Origin: Streptococcus mitis SK564
GTDB taxonomy: Bacteria > Bacillota > Bacilli > Lactobacillales > Streptococcaceae
NCBI RefSeq assembly: GCF_000148525.1
Contig: NZ_AEDU01000022.1
Span: 1-64,000 of the forward strand
Direction of reading: 5' to 3'
DNA length: 64,000 bases
Shown here: positions 24,708 through 32,320 of the stretch, in pieces
Layout: each line of letters opens with the position of its first letter
Position numbering within the stretch: position 1 is the stretch's first letter
Translations under genes and position numbers: made by a program
Notes under the pieces: model-generated
Databases searched by the model: none
The model's input: the letters and a program-made list of their open reading frames with translations, nothing else
What the model was told of the DNA's origin: nothing

Positions 24708-24863
24708 ATGAATGAAATGAATGATAAGTATACTATTGAGGTATTAAAGGAAAGCGACTTAGCTTTGCTGGTGGGTGGTAGTGAGGAAAGTTATCAAGGG
24801 GGTCTAATTACAGGTCTATTGTTACGTAGTGTATTTATTGGAATCCCATTTTTTAGAAGATAA
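24708..24863 (+). CDS. Double-glycine leader peptide (51 aa)
   Basis: MNEMNDKYTIEVLKESDLAL then LVGG, with a core of 27 residues (SEESYQGGLITGLLLRSVFI then GIPFFRR). TAGGAGG at the end of the previous gene serves as ribosome site, so the two are cotranslated neighbours and may act together. Confidence 0.65.
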   Translation: MNEMNDKYTIEVLKESDLALLVGGSEESYQGGLITGLLLRSVFIGIPFFRR

Positions 24864-24968
24864 GATTTAGAGAGTAAAGTTTATCTACAACAATGAATGG
24901 CATATATGAAAAATGAAACACAAATAACTACCTTCTTCAATCGTTAATAATCAAAAAAGGAGAATAAG

Positions 24969-25150
24969 ATGGAACAAATTAAAAATATGGAAGATAGTTT
25001 TCATTAATGAGTCATGAGGAATTGGCCGATGTAGAAGGAGGCTTGTTGTTTGGTCTAGTAGTAGTTGGAGGAGTCGCAATTGCAGGAACATTTTTATTGG
25101 GTGCGGTAGATGGTGCTTCAGGAGCACATTCTAAGCGTCGTGGACGTTAA
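24969..25150 (+). pseudogene. Frameshifted GG-leader peptide
   Basis: ATG 24969 with GGAGA upstream gives MEQIKNMEDSFH then a stop. In another frame the peptide continues as MSHEELADVEGG (from ATG 25007) plus a Gly-rich core LLFGLVVVGGVAIAGTFLLG and SKRRGR. A single-base change near 25000 has split the leader; only an N-truncated 47-residue form from 25007 could be made, keeping the processing site. Confidence 0.65.
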
Positions 25151-25169
25151 CAGGGAAGGAAGAGCGCCA

Positions 25170-25358
25170 ATGGAACGCATAATAGAAAGTTGGATTACTA
25201 GGGTAGAGAATTTTTACAGTTTGCAGTCAATTCCTGTAAAAGTATTAATTTTCATAGTTGGAGTAGTTGGGGTTTATGCTTTAGGGACATTAATTTTAGG
25301 TCCTATTTATTGGGCAGGCCAGAAGTTTGGCGAAACAATTTACAATTATTTATTTTAA
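25170..25358 (+). CDS. Small membrane protein of the bacteriocin island
   Basis: 62 residues, MERIIESWITRVENFYSLQS then a strong hydrophobic helix (VLIFIVGVVGVYALGTLILG) and an aromatic tail. No GG leader. AAGGAAG lies upstream. Could be immunity protein for the frameshifted peptide before it, or a leaderless membrane-active peptide. A reading frame from 25110 exists but overlaps the previous gene. Confidence 0.6.
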   Translation: MERIIESWITRVENFYSLQSIPVKVLIFIVGVVGVYALGTLILGPIYWAGQKFGETIYNYLF

Positions 25359-25365
25359 TAAAAAA

Positions 25366-25373
25366 TTCGAATA
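25366..25373 (+). promoter_or_regulatory. SigX cin-box (peptide 3)
   Basis: TTCGAATA, 34 bp before the ATG at 25408. Confidence 0.6.
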
Positions 25374-25407
25374 GATAAGTAAGAGGAAAAGGAAAGGAGC
25401 CTAGTTC

Positions 25408-25458
25408 ATGTTTATATCAATGTTCTACCCATGGTTCACTGAGTTATTTTTTAAATAA
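25408..25458 (+). CDS. Short aromatic/cationic peptide 3 (16 aa, FYPWF type)
   Basis: Encodes MFISMFYPWFTELFFK; AAAGGAG upstream. It differs from peptide 4 at only four or five residues. The one acidic residue (Glu12 in place of Lys) makes it less cationic. Confidence 0.55.
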   Translation: MFISMFYPWFTELFFK

Positions 25459-25490
25459 ATTTAATTTAGTTGTACATTTTCGAATTGTTT

Positions 25491-25498
25491 TTTGAATA
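25491..25498 (+). promoter_or_regulatory. Degenerate cin-box (peptide 4)
   Basis: TTTGAATA; the conserved C of the box is T here, so SigX use may be weakened. The surrounding leader is otherwise the repeated one. Confidence 0.45.
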
Positions 25499-25532
25499 GA
25501 TAAGTAAGAGGAAACAGAAAGGAGTTTGCTTC

Positions 25533-25583
25533 ATGTATCTACCAATTTTCTATCCATGGTTTACTAAATTATTTTTCAAATAA
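25533..25583 (+). CDS. Short aromatic/cationic peptide 4 (16 aa, FYPWF type)
   Basis: Encodes MYLPIFYPWFTKLFFK, with AAAGGAG upstream. It is followed by the repeated leader and then peptide 5, reproducing the peptide 1-peptide 2 order. Confidence 0.55.
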   Translation: MYLPIFYPWFTKLFFK

Positions 25584-25616
25584 AATTTAATTTAGTTGTA
25601 CATTTTCGAATTCTTT

Positions 25617-25624
25617 TTCGAATA
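25617..25624 (+). promoter_or_regulatory. SigX cin-box (peptide 5 and GG peptide 3)
   Basis: TTCGAATA in the repeated leader, 33 bp before the ATG at 25658. Confidence 0.6.
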
Positions 25625-25657
25625 AATAAGTAAGAAAGAAAAGGAAGGAGATTAGAA

Positions 25658-25711
25658 ATGCTTATTTCAGTTATTTATCCAATCTGGCTATTTAAGTGGC
25701 TTAGAGGATAA
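25658..25711 (+). CDS. Short aromatic/cationic peptide 5 (17 aa, IYPxWLFKWLRG type)
   Basis: Encodes MLISVIYPIWLFKWLRG behind AAGGAGA. It differs from peptide 2 at two residues. The downstream 40 bp and following GG leader are also copied from the unit at 23357-23570. Confidence 0.55.
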   Translation: MLISVIYPIWLFKWLRG

Positions 25712-25753
25712 ACATTAAACATATAAAAACATATACAAATTGAGGAGAAAAAT

Positions 25754-25930
25754 ATGACAAATTTTGACAAAATGGAACAGAACTTTGTAGCTCTTACAGA
25801 AGAAGAGTTGATGAATGTAGATGGGGGAATTGCTTGGGAGGTAGTCTCTTTGGGTATTGCGATTAGCTGGGGGATTTACCAAGCTGGTGAAGCTGCTGGT
25901 AAAACATTCTACTATATTACTCATCCATAG
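25754..25930 (+). CDS. Double-glycine leader bacteriocin-like peptide 3
   Basis: 58 residues. Leader MTNFDKMEQNFVALTEEELM then NVDGG, one residue different from peptide 1; core of 33 residues IAWEVVSLGIAISWGIYQAG then an aromatic end. Same upstream arrangement (cin-box, short peptide, about 40 bp, GG gene) as peptide 1 but a new core, so a duplicated unit with swapped cargo. Confidence 0.75.
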   Translation: MTNFDKMEQNFVALTEEELMNVDGGIAWEVVSLGIAISWGIYQAGEAAGKTFYYITHP

Positions 25931-25949
25931 TATTTGATATTTGATAAAT

Positions 25950-26141
25950 ATGAGCAAGAAAACATTTTGGATTATACTACTCGTTATTACAATTGTGGTG
26001 ACTGCCGTTGGTTTAGGATTGTCTGCATATAATTATTATGTTTTTGATAGACCTTTTTTCAATAGTACTACTAAAGGACTGTTATCTGCATTTGTTATGA
26101 GTGTATTGATGATTATTATTGGTGTATTAAAAGAAAACTAA
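25950..26141 (+). CDS. Two-helix small membrane protein, putative immunity
   Basis: 63 residues from ATG 25950 with two hydrophobic helices (WIILLVITIVVTAVGLGLSA and LLSAFVMSVLMIIIGVL). No clear ribosome site; it follows the GG peptide by 19 bp. Role inferred from position only. Confidence 0.55.
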   Translation: MSKKTFWIILLVITIVVTAVGLGLSAYNYYVFDRPFFNSTTKGLLSAFVMSVLMIIIGVLKEN

Positions 26142-26168
26142 TTTTTATTATTAAAATGGAGGATAAAT

Positions 26169-26339
26169 ATGTCAAATTTACAAACTATTGAACAAAATTA
26201 TACTACGTTAAGTGATATTGAATTGCAAGAAGTTGATGGTGGAGGAGTGTTACTTTTGGTTGGTGGTGGTATTTTGGCTGTCGGACTATTAGCTTGGGGT
26301 GCGTATAATGGTTATCAGTCGGCATCACGAGGTGGATAA
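26169..26339 (+). CDS. Double-glycine leader bacteriocin-like peptide 4
   Basis: 56 residues. Leader MSNLQTIEQNYTTLSDIELQ then EVDGG; core GVLLLVGGGILAVGLLAWGA plus YNGYQSASRGG, Gly-rich with G-x3-G spacing as in two-peptide bacteriocins. ATGGAGG upstream. Confidence 0.75.
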   Translation: MSNLQTIEQNYTTLSDIELQEVDGGGVLLLVGGGILAVGLLAWGAYNGYQSASRGG

Positions 26340-26378
26340 AAGGATGGTAGATTGTTTTTTAGTAAATAGGAGTCTACC

Positions 26379-26558
26379 ATGAAAGAATACTTATTAGGTT
26401 TTGCTGAGGGTTATTTTACCATATCTCTCATAATCTACATCGCAACGTATTTGATTTTGAAAAATCCGATCAATACCCTATTTTATCCAGAAATTTACTC
26501 CGTTTTATTTGGGCTCTTTTATCTAGGATATAAGGTCAATAAAAAGCAAGTAGAGTAA
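26379..26558 (+). CDS. Small membrane protein, putative immunity protein
   Basis: 59 residues, two hydrophobic helices and a basic end (GYKVNKKQVE). Related at its start to the protein at 24136. TAGGAG lies upstream. Confidence 0.55.
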   Translation: MKEYLLGFAEGYFTISLIIYIATYLILKNPINTLFYPEIYSVLFGLFYLGYKVNKKQVE

Positions 26559-26636
26559 GCAGCTAAGAATGACTTGTTAGTCTGCGCTGAAAATAGCTAG
26601 GCTAGAATCTAAGAATGCATCACATTGGAGTTTAAT

Positions 26637-26843
26637 ATGAAATTTGTTAAATCAATACTGAAAGTTTTGCCTGAAATTATGGTATTACTTAGTTCAATGT
26701 CTTATATCATCATCAGATTAGTAGCTGACATGAATAAAGTATCTTTACCTACTTGCTTTGATAATTTCAATATACCAACGATTGCATTATTTATGATGGT
26801 CTTCATTCTTTTATACAGAAGTAAAGAAAAAAAGAATGGATAA
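26637..26843 (+). CDS. Small membrane protein of the bacteriocin island
   Basis: 68 residues, MKFVKSILKVLPEIMVLLSS with two hydrophobic segments and RSKEKKNG at the end. Unknown; immunity or accessory role suggested by location. Confidence 0.5.
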   Translation: MKFVKSILKVLPEIMVLLSSMSYIIIRLVADMNKVSLPTCFDNFNIPTIALFMMVFILLYRSKEKKNG

Positions 26844-26910
26844 ATTTGAGGTAGTAGACGCTCTATAGTGAATAGGTGTCTTATAGTAACGAATCAAAAA
26901 AGGAGTAACT

Positions 26911-27027
26911 ATGAATCGTAATTTAGAACGATGTTATCTATTCTGACTAGGAATAGATCATACCAAAGGTGGCTTAGAAATAACGGGGACATTGGAAATT
27001 GAAGTAACTTTAAATAGGATGTCGTAA
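26911..27027 (+). pseudogene. Remnant of a GG-leader peptide
   Basis: AAAGGAG then ATG, MNRNLERCYLF, an in-frame TGA, then LGIDHTKGGLEITGTLEIEV and a stop after 27 bp more. The layout (short charged leader and GG) suggests a dead bacteriocin gene. Confidence 0.4.
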
Positions 27028-27109
27028 ATGTTGCTATCAATGATTTATTTGTCCCAAGCTTGCCTAGGGTGACAGTAAAACATCAATTTCCTTTCATACC
27101 ATATTTTTA

Positions 27110-27139
27110 GTAGGTAGGACGCTTGTTCTGCCTATTTTT
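27110..27139 (+). terminator. Terminator copy 1 with adjacent half ComE site
   Basis: TAGGTAGGAC-GCTT-GTTCTGCCTA followed by T6. Downstream CCAAAAGTGCAGTTGAG (27142-27158) resembles the first half of the comAB ComE box, but no second repeat is found 12 bp later. The stretch 26844-27229 holds nothing else beyond the GG remnant. Confidence 0.6.
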
Positions 27140-27229
27140 TGCCAAAAGTGCAGTTGAGGTGTTTATTTGGAGTTTTACATATATTTTTGATAAAATAGGT
27201 GTAGAAATTAGGAAAGTTGAAGAAAAGAA

Positions 27230-27418
27230 ATGAAGAAGGTTTTAAGATATTTTTTAGTATTTGTGTTTCTATTTTTGATGAATATTTTCATCTTTAAGAT
27301 ACTAGCAACTCTGGGATTTCAGCTGACAATGAGTGAAAAGAGTTATATTGTTCCACCGCTGTTTTCGATTATCGTGTTGTATATGATTGACAAAAGAATT
27401 AGGAAGAAAAAGAAATAA
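27230..27418 (+). CDS. Small membrane protein, paralogue of the protein at 23914
   Basis: 62 residues; shares ILATLGFQLT, S-Y-x-x-PPLFS-x-IVL with the 70-residue protein at 23914. Two hydrophobic helices and a KKKK tail. Probably a CPBP-independent immunity-like protein. GAAAAGAA is a weak ribosome site. It lies between two copies of the same terminator-plus-ComE-like sequence. Confidence 0.6.
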   Translation: MKKVLRYFLVFVFLFLMNIFIFKILATLGFQLTMSEKSYIVPPLFSIIVLYMIDKRIRKKKK

Positions 27419-27427
27419 ATATATATT

Positions 27428-27459
27428 TTAGGCATGACGTTTGTTCTGCCTATTTTTTA
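27428..27459 (+). terminator. Terminator copy 2 before comAB
   Basis: TAGGCATGAC-GTTT-GTTCTGCCTA and a T-run; near-copy of the terminator at 27110. Confidence 0.65.
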
Positions 27460-27469
27460 TCCCAAAAGT

Positions 27470-27537
27470 GCATTTGGGAGGTAGATAGGCGCATTTGGGG
27501 AGGAAGTCCAGTTTTTGTTTGGTGATTGGGGTAAGAT
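27470..27537 (+). promoter_or_regulatory. ComE-box promoter of comAB
   Basis: Perfect direct repeats GCATTTGGG (27470-27478) and GCATTTGGG (27491-27499) with a 12-bp gap, the ComE binding layout, and a -10 TAAGAT at 27532-27537. Matches the known early-competence control of comAB. Confidence 0.8.
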
Positions 27538-27555
27538 AGTTGTTATCAGATGAGT

Positions 27556-27709
27556 TTATACTCTTCGAAAATCAAATTCAAACCACGTCAACGTCGCCTT
27601 GCCGTGTAGATGTTACTGACTTCGTCAGTTCTATCTACAACCTCAAAGCCGTGCTTTGAGCAGCCTGCGGCTAGTTTCCTAGTTTGCTCTTTGATTTTCA
27701 TTGAGTTTA
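27556..27709 (+). repeat. BOX element 2 (A-B-C) in the comAB leader
   Basis: boxA (TATACTCTTCGAAAATC then CCACGTCAACGTCGCCTTGC), a single boxB (TTACTGACTTCGTCAG then CCGTGCTTTGAG) and boxC (CTGCGGCTAGTTTCCTAG then TTTCATTGAG). It lies between the -10 and the comA ATG, so it is transcribed as the mRNA leader. Confidence 0.9.
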
Positions 27710-27726
27710 GGAAAAAGGAGATGAAT

Positions 27727-29880
27727 ATGAAATTTGGGAAACGTCACTATCGTCCGCAGGTGGATCAGATGGACTGCGGTGTAGCTTCATTAGCCATGGT
27801 TTTTGGCTACTATGGTAGTTATTATTCTTTGGCTCACTTGCGAGAATTGGCCAAGACGACCATGGATGGGACGACGGCTTTGGGCTTGGTCAAGGTGGCA
27901 GAGGAGATTGGTTTTGAGACGCGAGCAATTAAGGCGGATATGACGCTTTTTGACTTGCCAGATTTGACTTTTCCTTTTGTTGCCCATGTGCTTAAGGAAG
28001 GGAAATTGCTCCACTACTATGTGGTGACTGGGCAGGATAAGGATAGCATTCATATTGCCGATCCAGATCCTGGGGTGAAATTGACCAAACTGCCACGTGA
28101 GCGTTTTGCGGAAGAATGGACAGGAGTGACTCTGTTTATGGCACCTAGTCCAGACTACAAGCCTCATAAGGATCAAAAGAATGGCCTGCTCTCTTTTATT
28201 CCTATATTAGTGAAGCAGCGTGGCTTGATTGCTAATATCGTTTTGGCGACACTCTTGGTAACCGTGATTAATATTGTGGGTTCTTATTATCTGCAGTCTA
28301 TCATTGATACCTATGTGCCAGATCAGATGCGTTCGACGCTTGGGATTATTTCTATTGGGCTAGTTATCGTCTATATTCTCCAGCAGATCTTGTCTTACGC
28401 TCAGGAGTATCTCTTACTTGTTTTGGGGCAACGCTTGTCGATTGATGTGATTTTGTCCTATATCAAGCATGTTTTTCACCTGCCTATGTCCTTCTTTGCG
28501 ACACGTCGGACAGGGGAAATCGTATCTCGTTTCACGGATGCTAACAGTATCATTGATGCGCTGGCTTCGACCATTCTTTCGATTTTCCTAGATGTGTCAA
28601 CGGTTGTCATTATTTCCCTTGTTTTATTTTCACAAAATACCAATCTCTTTTTCATGACCTTATTGGCGCTTCCTATCTACACAGTGATTATCTTTGCTTT
28701 TATGAAGCCGTTTGAAAAGATGAATCGGGATACCATGGAAGCCAATGCAGTTCTGTCTTCTTCTATCATTGAGGACATCAACGGTATTGAGACTATTAAG
28801 TCCTTGACCAGTGAGAGTCAGCGTTACCAAAAAATTGACAAGGAATTTGTGGATTATCTGAAAAAATCCTTTACCTATAGTAGGGCAGAGAGTCAGCAAA
28901 AGGCTCTGAAAAAAGTTGCCCATCTCTTGCTCAATGTCGGCATTCTCTGGATGGGAGCTGTTCTGGTCATGGATGGCAAGATGAGTTTGGGGCAGTTGAT
29001 TACCTATAATACCTTGCTGGTTTACTTTACCAATCCTTTGGAAAATATCATCAATCTGCAAACTAAGCTTCAGACAGCGCAGGTTGCCAATAACCGTCTG
29101 AATGAAGTTTATCTGGTAGCTTCTGAGTTTGAGGAGAAGAAAACAGTTGAGGATTTGAGTTTGATGAAGGGAGATATAGACTTCAAGCAGGTTTCCTACA
29201 AGTATGGTTATGGTCGAGATGTCTTGTCGGATATCAATTTGACTATTCCTCAAGGCTCTAAGGTGGCTTTTGTGGGGATTTCAGGGTCAGGTAAGACGAC
29301 CTTGGCCAAGATGATGGTTAATTTTTACGATCCAAGTCAGGGAGAGATTAGTCTGGGTGGTGTCAATCTCAATCAGATTGATAAAAAGGCTCTGCGCCAG
29401 TATATCAACTATCTGCCTCAACAGCCCTATGTCTTTAACGGAACGATTTTGGAGAATCTTCTTTTGGGAGCCAAGGAAGGGACGACTCAAGAGGATATCT
29501 TACGGGCGGTCGAATTGGCAGAGATTCGGGAGGACATTGAGCGCATGCCTCTGAATTACCAGACAGAGTTGACTTCGGATGGGGCAGGAATCTCAGGTGG
29601 TCAACGGCAGAGAATTGCTCTGGCGCGTGCTCTCTTGACAGATGCGCCGGTCTTGATTTTGGATGAGGCAACTAGCAGTTTGGATATTCTGACAGAGAAG
29701 CGAATTGTCGATAATCTTATGGCTTTAGACAAGACCTTGATTTTCATTGCTCACCGCTTGACCATTGCTGAGCGGACAGAGAAGGTTGTTGTCTTGGATC
29801 AGGGCAAGATTGTTGAAGAAGGAAAGCATGCTGATTTGCTTGCACGGGGTGGCTTTTACGCCCATTTGGTGAATAGCTAG
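27727..29880 (+). CDS. comA: ComA, peptidase-containing ABC exporter for CSP and GG peptides
   Basis: 717 residues. Order: C39 peptidase (1 to about 150; catalytic Cys17 in QMDCGVASLAM, His in LLHYYVV near residue 96), six-helix membrane domain (about 160-440) and ATPase (about 470-717) with Walker A GISGSGKTT, signature ISGGQRQR, Walker B LILDEATS and the H-loop AHRL. It cuts leaders after the double glycine and exports the peptide with ComB. ATG 27727 begins the conserved MKFGKRHYRPQ; an ATG two codons before (27721) is also possible. A longer frame runs back into the BOX element and is not real. Its neighbours to the left are a bank of likely cargo. Confidence 0.96.
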   Translation: MKFGKRHYRPQVDQMDCGVASLAMVFGYYGSYYSLAHLRELAKTTMDGTTALGLVKVAEEIGFETRAIKADMTLFDLPDLTFPFVAHVLKEGKLLHYYVVTGQDKDSIHIADPDPGVKLTKLPRERFAEEWTGVTLFMAPSPDYKPHKDQKNGLLSFIPILVKQRGLIANIVLATLLVTVINIVGSYYLQSIIDTYVPDQMRSTLGIISIGLVIVYILQQILSYAQEYLLLVLGQRLSIDVILSYIKHVFHLPMSFFATRRTGEIVSRFTDANSIIDALASTILSIFLDVSTVVIISLVLFSQNTNLFFMTLLALPIYTVIIFAFMKPFEKMNRDTMEANAVLSSSIIEDINGIETIKSLTSESQRYQKIDKEFVDYLKKSFTYSRAESQQKALKKVAHLLLNVGILWMGAVLVMDGKMSLGQLITYNTLLVYFTNPLENIINLQTKLQTAQVANNRLNEVYLVASEFEEKKTVEDLSLMKGDIDFKQVSYKYGYGRDVLSDINLTIPQGSKVAFVGISGSGKTTLAKMMVNFYDPSQGEISLGGVNLNQIDKKALRQYINYLPQQPYVFNGTILENLLLGAKEGTTQEDILRAVELAEIREDIERMPLNYQTELTSDGAGISGGQRQRIALARALLTDAPVLILDEATSSLDILTEKRIVDNLMALDKTLIFIAHRLTIAERTEKVVVLDQGKIVEEGKHADLLARGGFYAHLVNS

Positions 29881-29892
29881 AAAGAGGAGAGG

Positions 29893-31242
29893 ATGAAACC
29901 AGAATTTTTAGAAAGTGCGGAGTTTTATAATCGTCGTTACCATAATTTTTCCAGTCGGGTGATTGTACCCATGTCCCTTCTGCTTGTGTTTTTGCTTGGA
30001 TTTGCAACATTTGCAGAGAAGGAGATGAGTTTGTCTACTAGAGCTACTGTTGAGCCTAGTCGTATCCTTGCAAATATCCAGTCAACTAGCAATAATCGCA
30101 TTCTTGTCAATCATTTGGAAGAAAATAAGCTGGTTAAAAAGGGAGAACTGTTGGTTCGATATCAAGAAGGGGCAGAGGGTGTCCAAGCGGAGGCCTATGC
30201 CAGTCAGTTGGACATGCTCAAGGATCAAAAAAAGCAATTGGAGTATTTGCAAAAAAGTCTGCAAGAAGGGGAGAACCACTTTCCAGAGGAGGATAAGTTT
30301 GGCTACCAAGCCACCTTTCGCGACTACATCAGTCAAGCAGGCAGTCTTAGGACTAGTACATCGCAACAAAATGAGACCATCGCGTCCCAGAATGCAGCAG
30401 CTAGTCAAACCCAAGCCGAAATCGGTAACCTCATCAGCCAAACAGAGGCTAAAATTCGCGATTACCAGACAGCTAAGTCAGCTATTGAAACAGGCGCTTC
30501 CTTGGCCAGTCAGAATCTAGCCTACTCTCTCTACCAGTCCTACAAGTCTCAGGGGGAGGAAAATCCGCAAGCTAAGGCTGAGGCCGTGGCGCAGGTTGAA
30601 GCGCAGCTTTCTCAGTTAGAATCTAGTCTTGCTACTTACCGTGTTCAGTATGCAGGTTCAGGTACCCAGCAAGCCTATGCGTCAGGGTTAAGCAGTCAAT
30701 TGGAATCTCTTAAATCACAACACTTGGCTAAGGTTGGTCAGGAATTGACTCTTTTAGACCAAAAAATCTTGGAGGTGGAGTCAGGCAAGAAGGTACAGGG
30801 AAGTCTTCTAGACAAGGGGAAAATTACGGCCGGTGAGGATGGGGTGCTTCATCTTAATCCTGAGACCAGTGATTCTACCATGGTAGCAGAAGGCGCCTTA
30901 CTAGCCCAACTCTATCCGTCCTTGGAAAAAGAAGGGAAAGTCAAACTTACAGCTTATCTAAGTTCAAAGGATGTAGCAAGAGTCAAGATTGGGGACTCTG
31001 TTCGTTATACGACGACTCATGATACCAAGAATCAAATTTTCTTGGACTCTACGATTACCAGCATAGATGCGACAGCTACTAAGACTGAGAAAGGGAATTT
31101 CTTTAAGATTGAGGCGGAGACTAATCTGACTGCTGAGCAGGCTGAAAAACTTCGGTATGGGGTGGAAGGTCGTCTGCAGATGATTACAGGTAAGAAAAGT
31201 TACCTGAGTTATTATTTGGATCAATTTTTGAATAAAGACTAA
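29893..31242 (+). CDS. comB: ComB, accessory protein of the ComAB exporter
   Basis: 449 residues, membrane-fusion type. Short N-terminal cytoplasmic part, one transmembrane helix (about 23-45, [17 protein letters not shown]), long coiled-coil region rich in Gln/Ser/Ala (about 90-300) and a C-terminal beta-rich domain. Needed with ComA for CSP secretion and competence induction. 12 bp after comA, same early-competence transcript. Confidence 0.95.
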   Translation: MKPEFLESAEFYNRRYHNFSSRVIVPMSLLLVFLLGFATFAEKEMSLSTRATVEPSRILANIQSTSNNRILVNHLEENKLVKKGELLVRYQEGAEGVQAEAYASQLDMLKDQKKQLEYLQKSLQEGENHFPEEDKFGYQATFRDYISQAGSLRTSTSQQNETIASQNAAASQTQAEIGNLISQTEAKIRDYQTAKSAIETGASLASQNLAYSLYQSYKSQGEENPQAKAEAVAQVEAQLSQLESSLATYRVQYAGSGTQQAYASGLSSQLESLKSQHLAKVGQELTLLDQKILEVESGKKVQGSLLDKGKITAGEDGVLHLNPETSDSTMVAEGALLAQLYPSLEKEGKVKLTAYLSSKDVARVKIGDSVRYTTTHDTKNQIFLDSTITSIDATATKTEKGNFFKIEAETNLTAEQAEKLRYGVEGRLQMITGKKSYLSYYLDQFLNKD

Positions 31243-31334
31243 TGTTCGCGTTTTTAGAATTAAATGATTTTAAAACTGTGAGAAAGATTCTTCTTGCGGT
31301 TTTTTCTTTATGATTTTTAAGATCGCTACGTTAT

Positions 31335-31379
31335 TTATTCGGTTAAATTCTTGTAATTTTAGGTTTTTTATGGTAGAAT
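31335..31379 (+). promoter_or_regulatory. Promoter of the pur operon with possible PurR box
   Basis: TTGTAA (31351-31356) and extended -10 TGGTAGAAT (31371-31379) with 17-bp spacing. Just upstream, the reverse complement of TTATTCGGTTAA gives TTAACCGAATAA, a partial PurBox (CCGAA core kept). Confidence 0.55.
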
Positions 31380-31411
31380 GTGCTCAAGTAATACGAAAGG
31401 CGAACTTTAAA

Positions 31412-32119
31412 ATGTCAAAACAATTGATCTATTCGGGAAAAGCTAAAGATATCTATACAACTGAGGATGAAAATCTTATTATTTCAACTTACAAGGACCA
31501 GGCGACTGCTTTCAATGGTGTTAAGAAGGAGCAGATTGCTGGTAAGGGAGTGTTGAATAATCAGATTTCATCTTTTATTTTTGAGAAATTAAATGCGGCT
31601 GGTGTGGCGACTCACTTTGTGGAGAAACTTTCAGATACAGAACAACTCAATAAAAAGGTTGAAATCATTCCTTTGGAAGTCGTGCTACGCAACTACACGG
31701 CTGGTTCCTTTTCAAAACGTTTTGGTGTAGATGAAGGAATCGCATTTGAGACTCCGATTGTTGAATTTTACTACAAAAATGATGATTTGGATGACCCATT
31801 TATCAATGACGAGCATGTGAAATTCCTACAGATTGCGGATGACCAGCAAATCGCCTACTTGAAGGAAGAAACTCGTCGAATCAATGAACTCTTGAAAGTC
31901 TGGTTTGCTGAGATTGGGCTTAAGTTGATTGACTTTAAGCTAGAGTTCGGTTTTGATAAGGATGGCAAGATTATCTTGGCAGACGAATTTTCACCAGATA
32001 ACTGCCGCTTGTGGGATGCGGATGGCAACCACATGGATAAGGATGTTTTCCGTAGGGGACTAGGTGAATTAACCGATGTTTATGAAGTTGTTTGGGAGAA
32101 GCTGCAAGGTTTGAAATAA
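31412..32119 (+). CDS. purC: Phosphoribosylaminoimidazole-succinocarboxamide synthase
   Basis: 235 residues, SAICAR synthetase: joins CAIR and aspartate using ATP. Begins [19 protein letters not shown]; family signatures [15 protein letters not shown] (about 88-102) and [11 protein letters not shown] (about 177-187), then [14 protein letters not shown]. The ATG at 31412 is at the conserved family start; upstream codons include the promoter. First gene of the pur operon. Its 3' end is partly repeated twice just downstream. Confidence 0.95.
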
Positions 32120-32196
32120 TCTGTTTGCAACGGAAAACCTTCGTCTCTCAACTAAAAGGACTCAGGCTGAAAAGGTCCCCCAGACCTTTTCACTCC

Positions 32197-32305
32197 GTAG
32201 GGGATTGGGAGAACTGACAGACGTTTACGAGATTGTTTGGGAAAAGTTGCAAGAACTAAAATAACAACCTAGAGGTCGTTTGGGAACATTGCAAGAGCTG
32301 AAATA
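32197..32305 (+). repeat. Two partial copies of the purC 3' end
   Basis: 32197-32264 reads [20 protein letters not shown] and LK then stop, a diverged copy of the last 22 codons of purC; 32274-32305 is a shorter second copy (VVWEHCKS-like, GTCGTTTGGGAACATTGCAA then GAGCTGAAATAA). Neither has a start. Confidence 0.75.
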
Positions 32306-32320
32306 AAGGAATAAGAATTG

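Noticed and set aside
24897-24950. Tiny ORF MKNETQITTFFNR between GG peptides
   Set aside because: No ribosome site, no paralogue and no cin-box, unlike the five short peptides reported.
27610-27726. N-terminal extension of comA into the BOX element
   Set aside because: The added residues come from a non-coding repeat; the conserved family start is at 27727.
29744-30010. Minus-strand ORFs inside comA/comB and the pur genes
   Set aside because: They are antisense shadows of well-supported genes, with no ribosome sites or recognisable motifs.
31336-31343. Reverse cin-box near the comB end (ACCGAATA on the minus strand)
   Set aside because: No minus-strand gene follows; the same bases fit better as part of a PurR box for purC.
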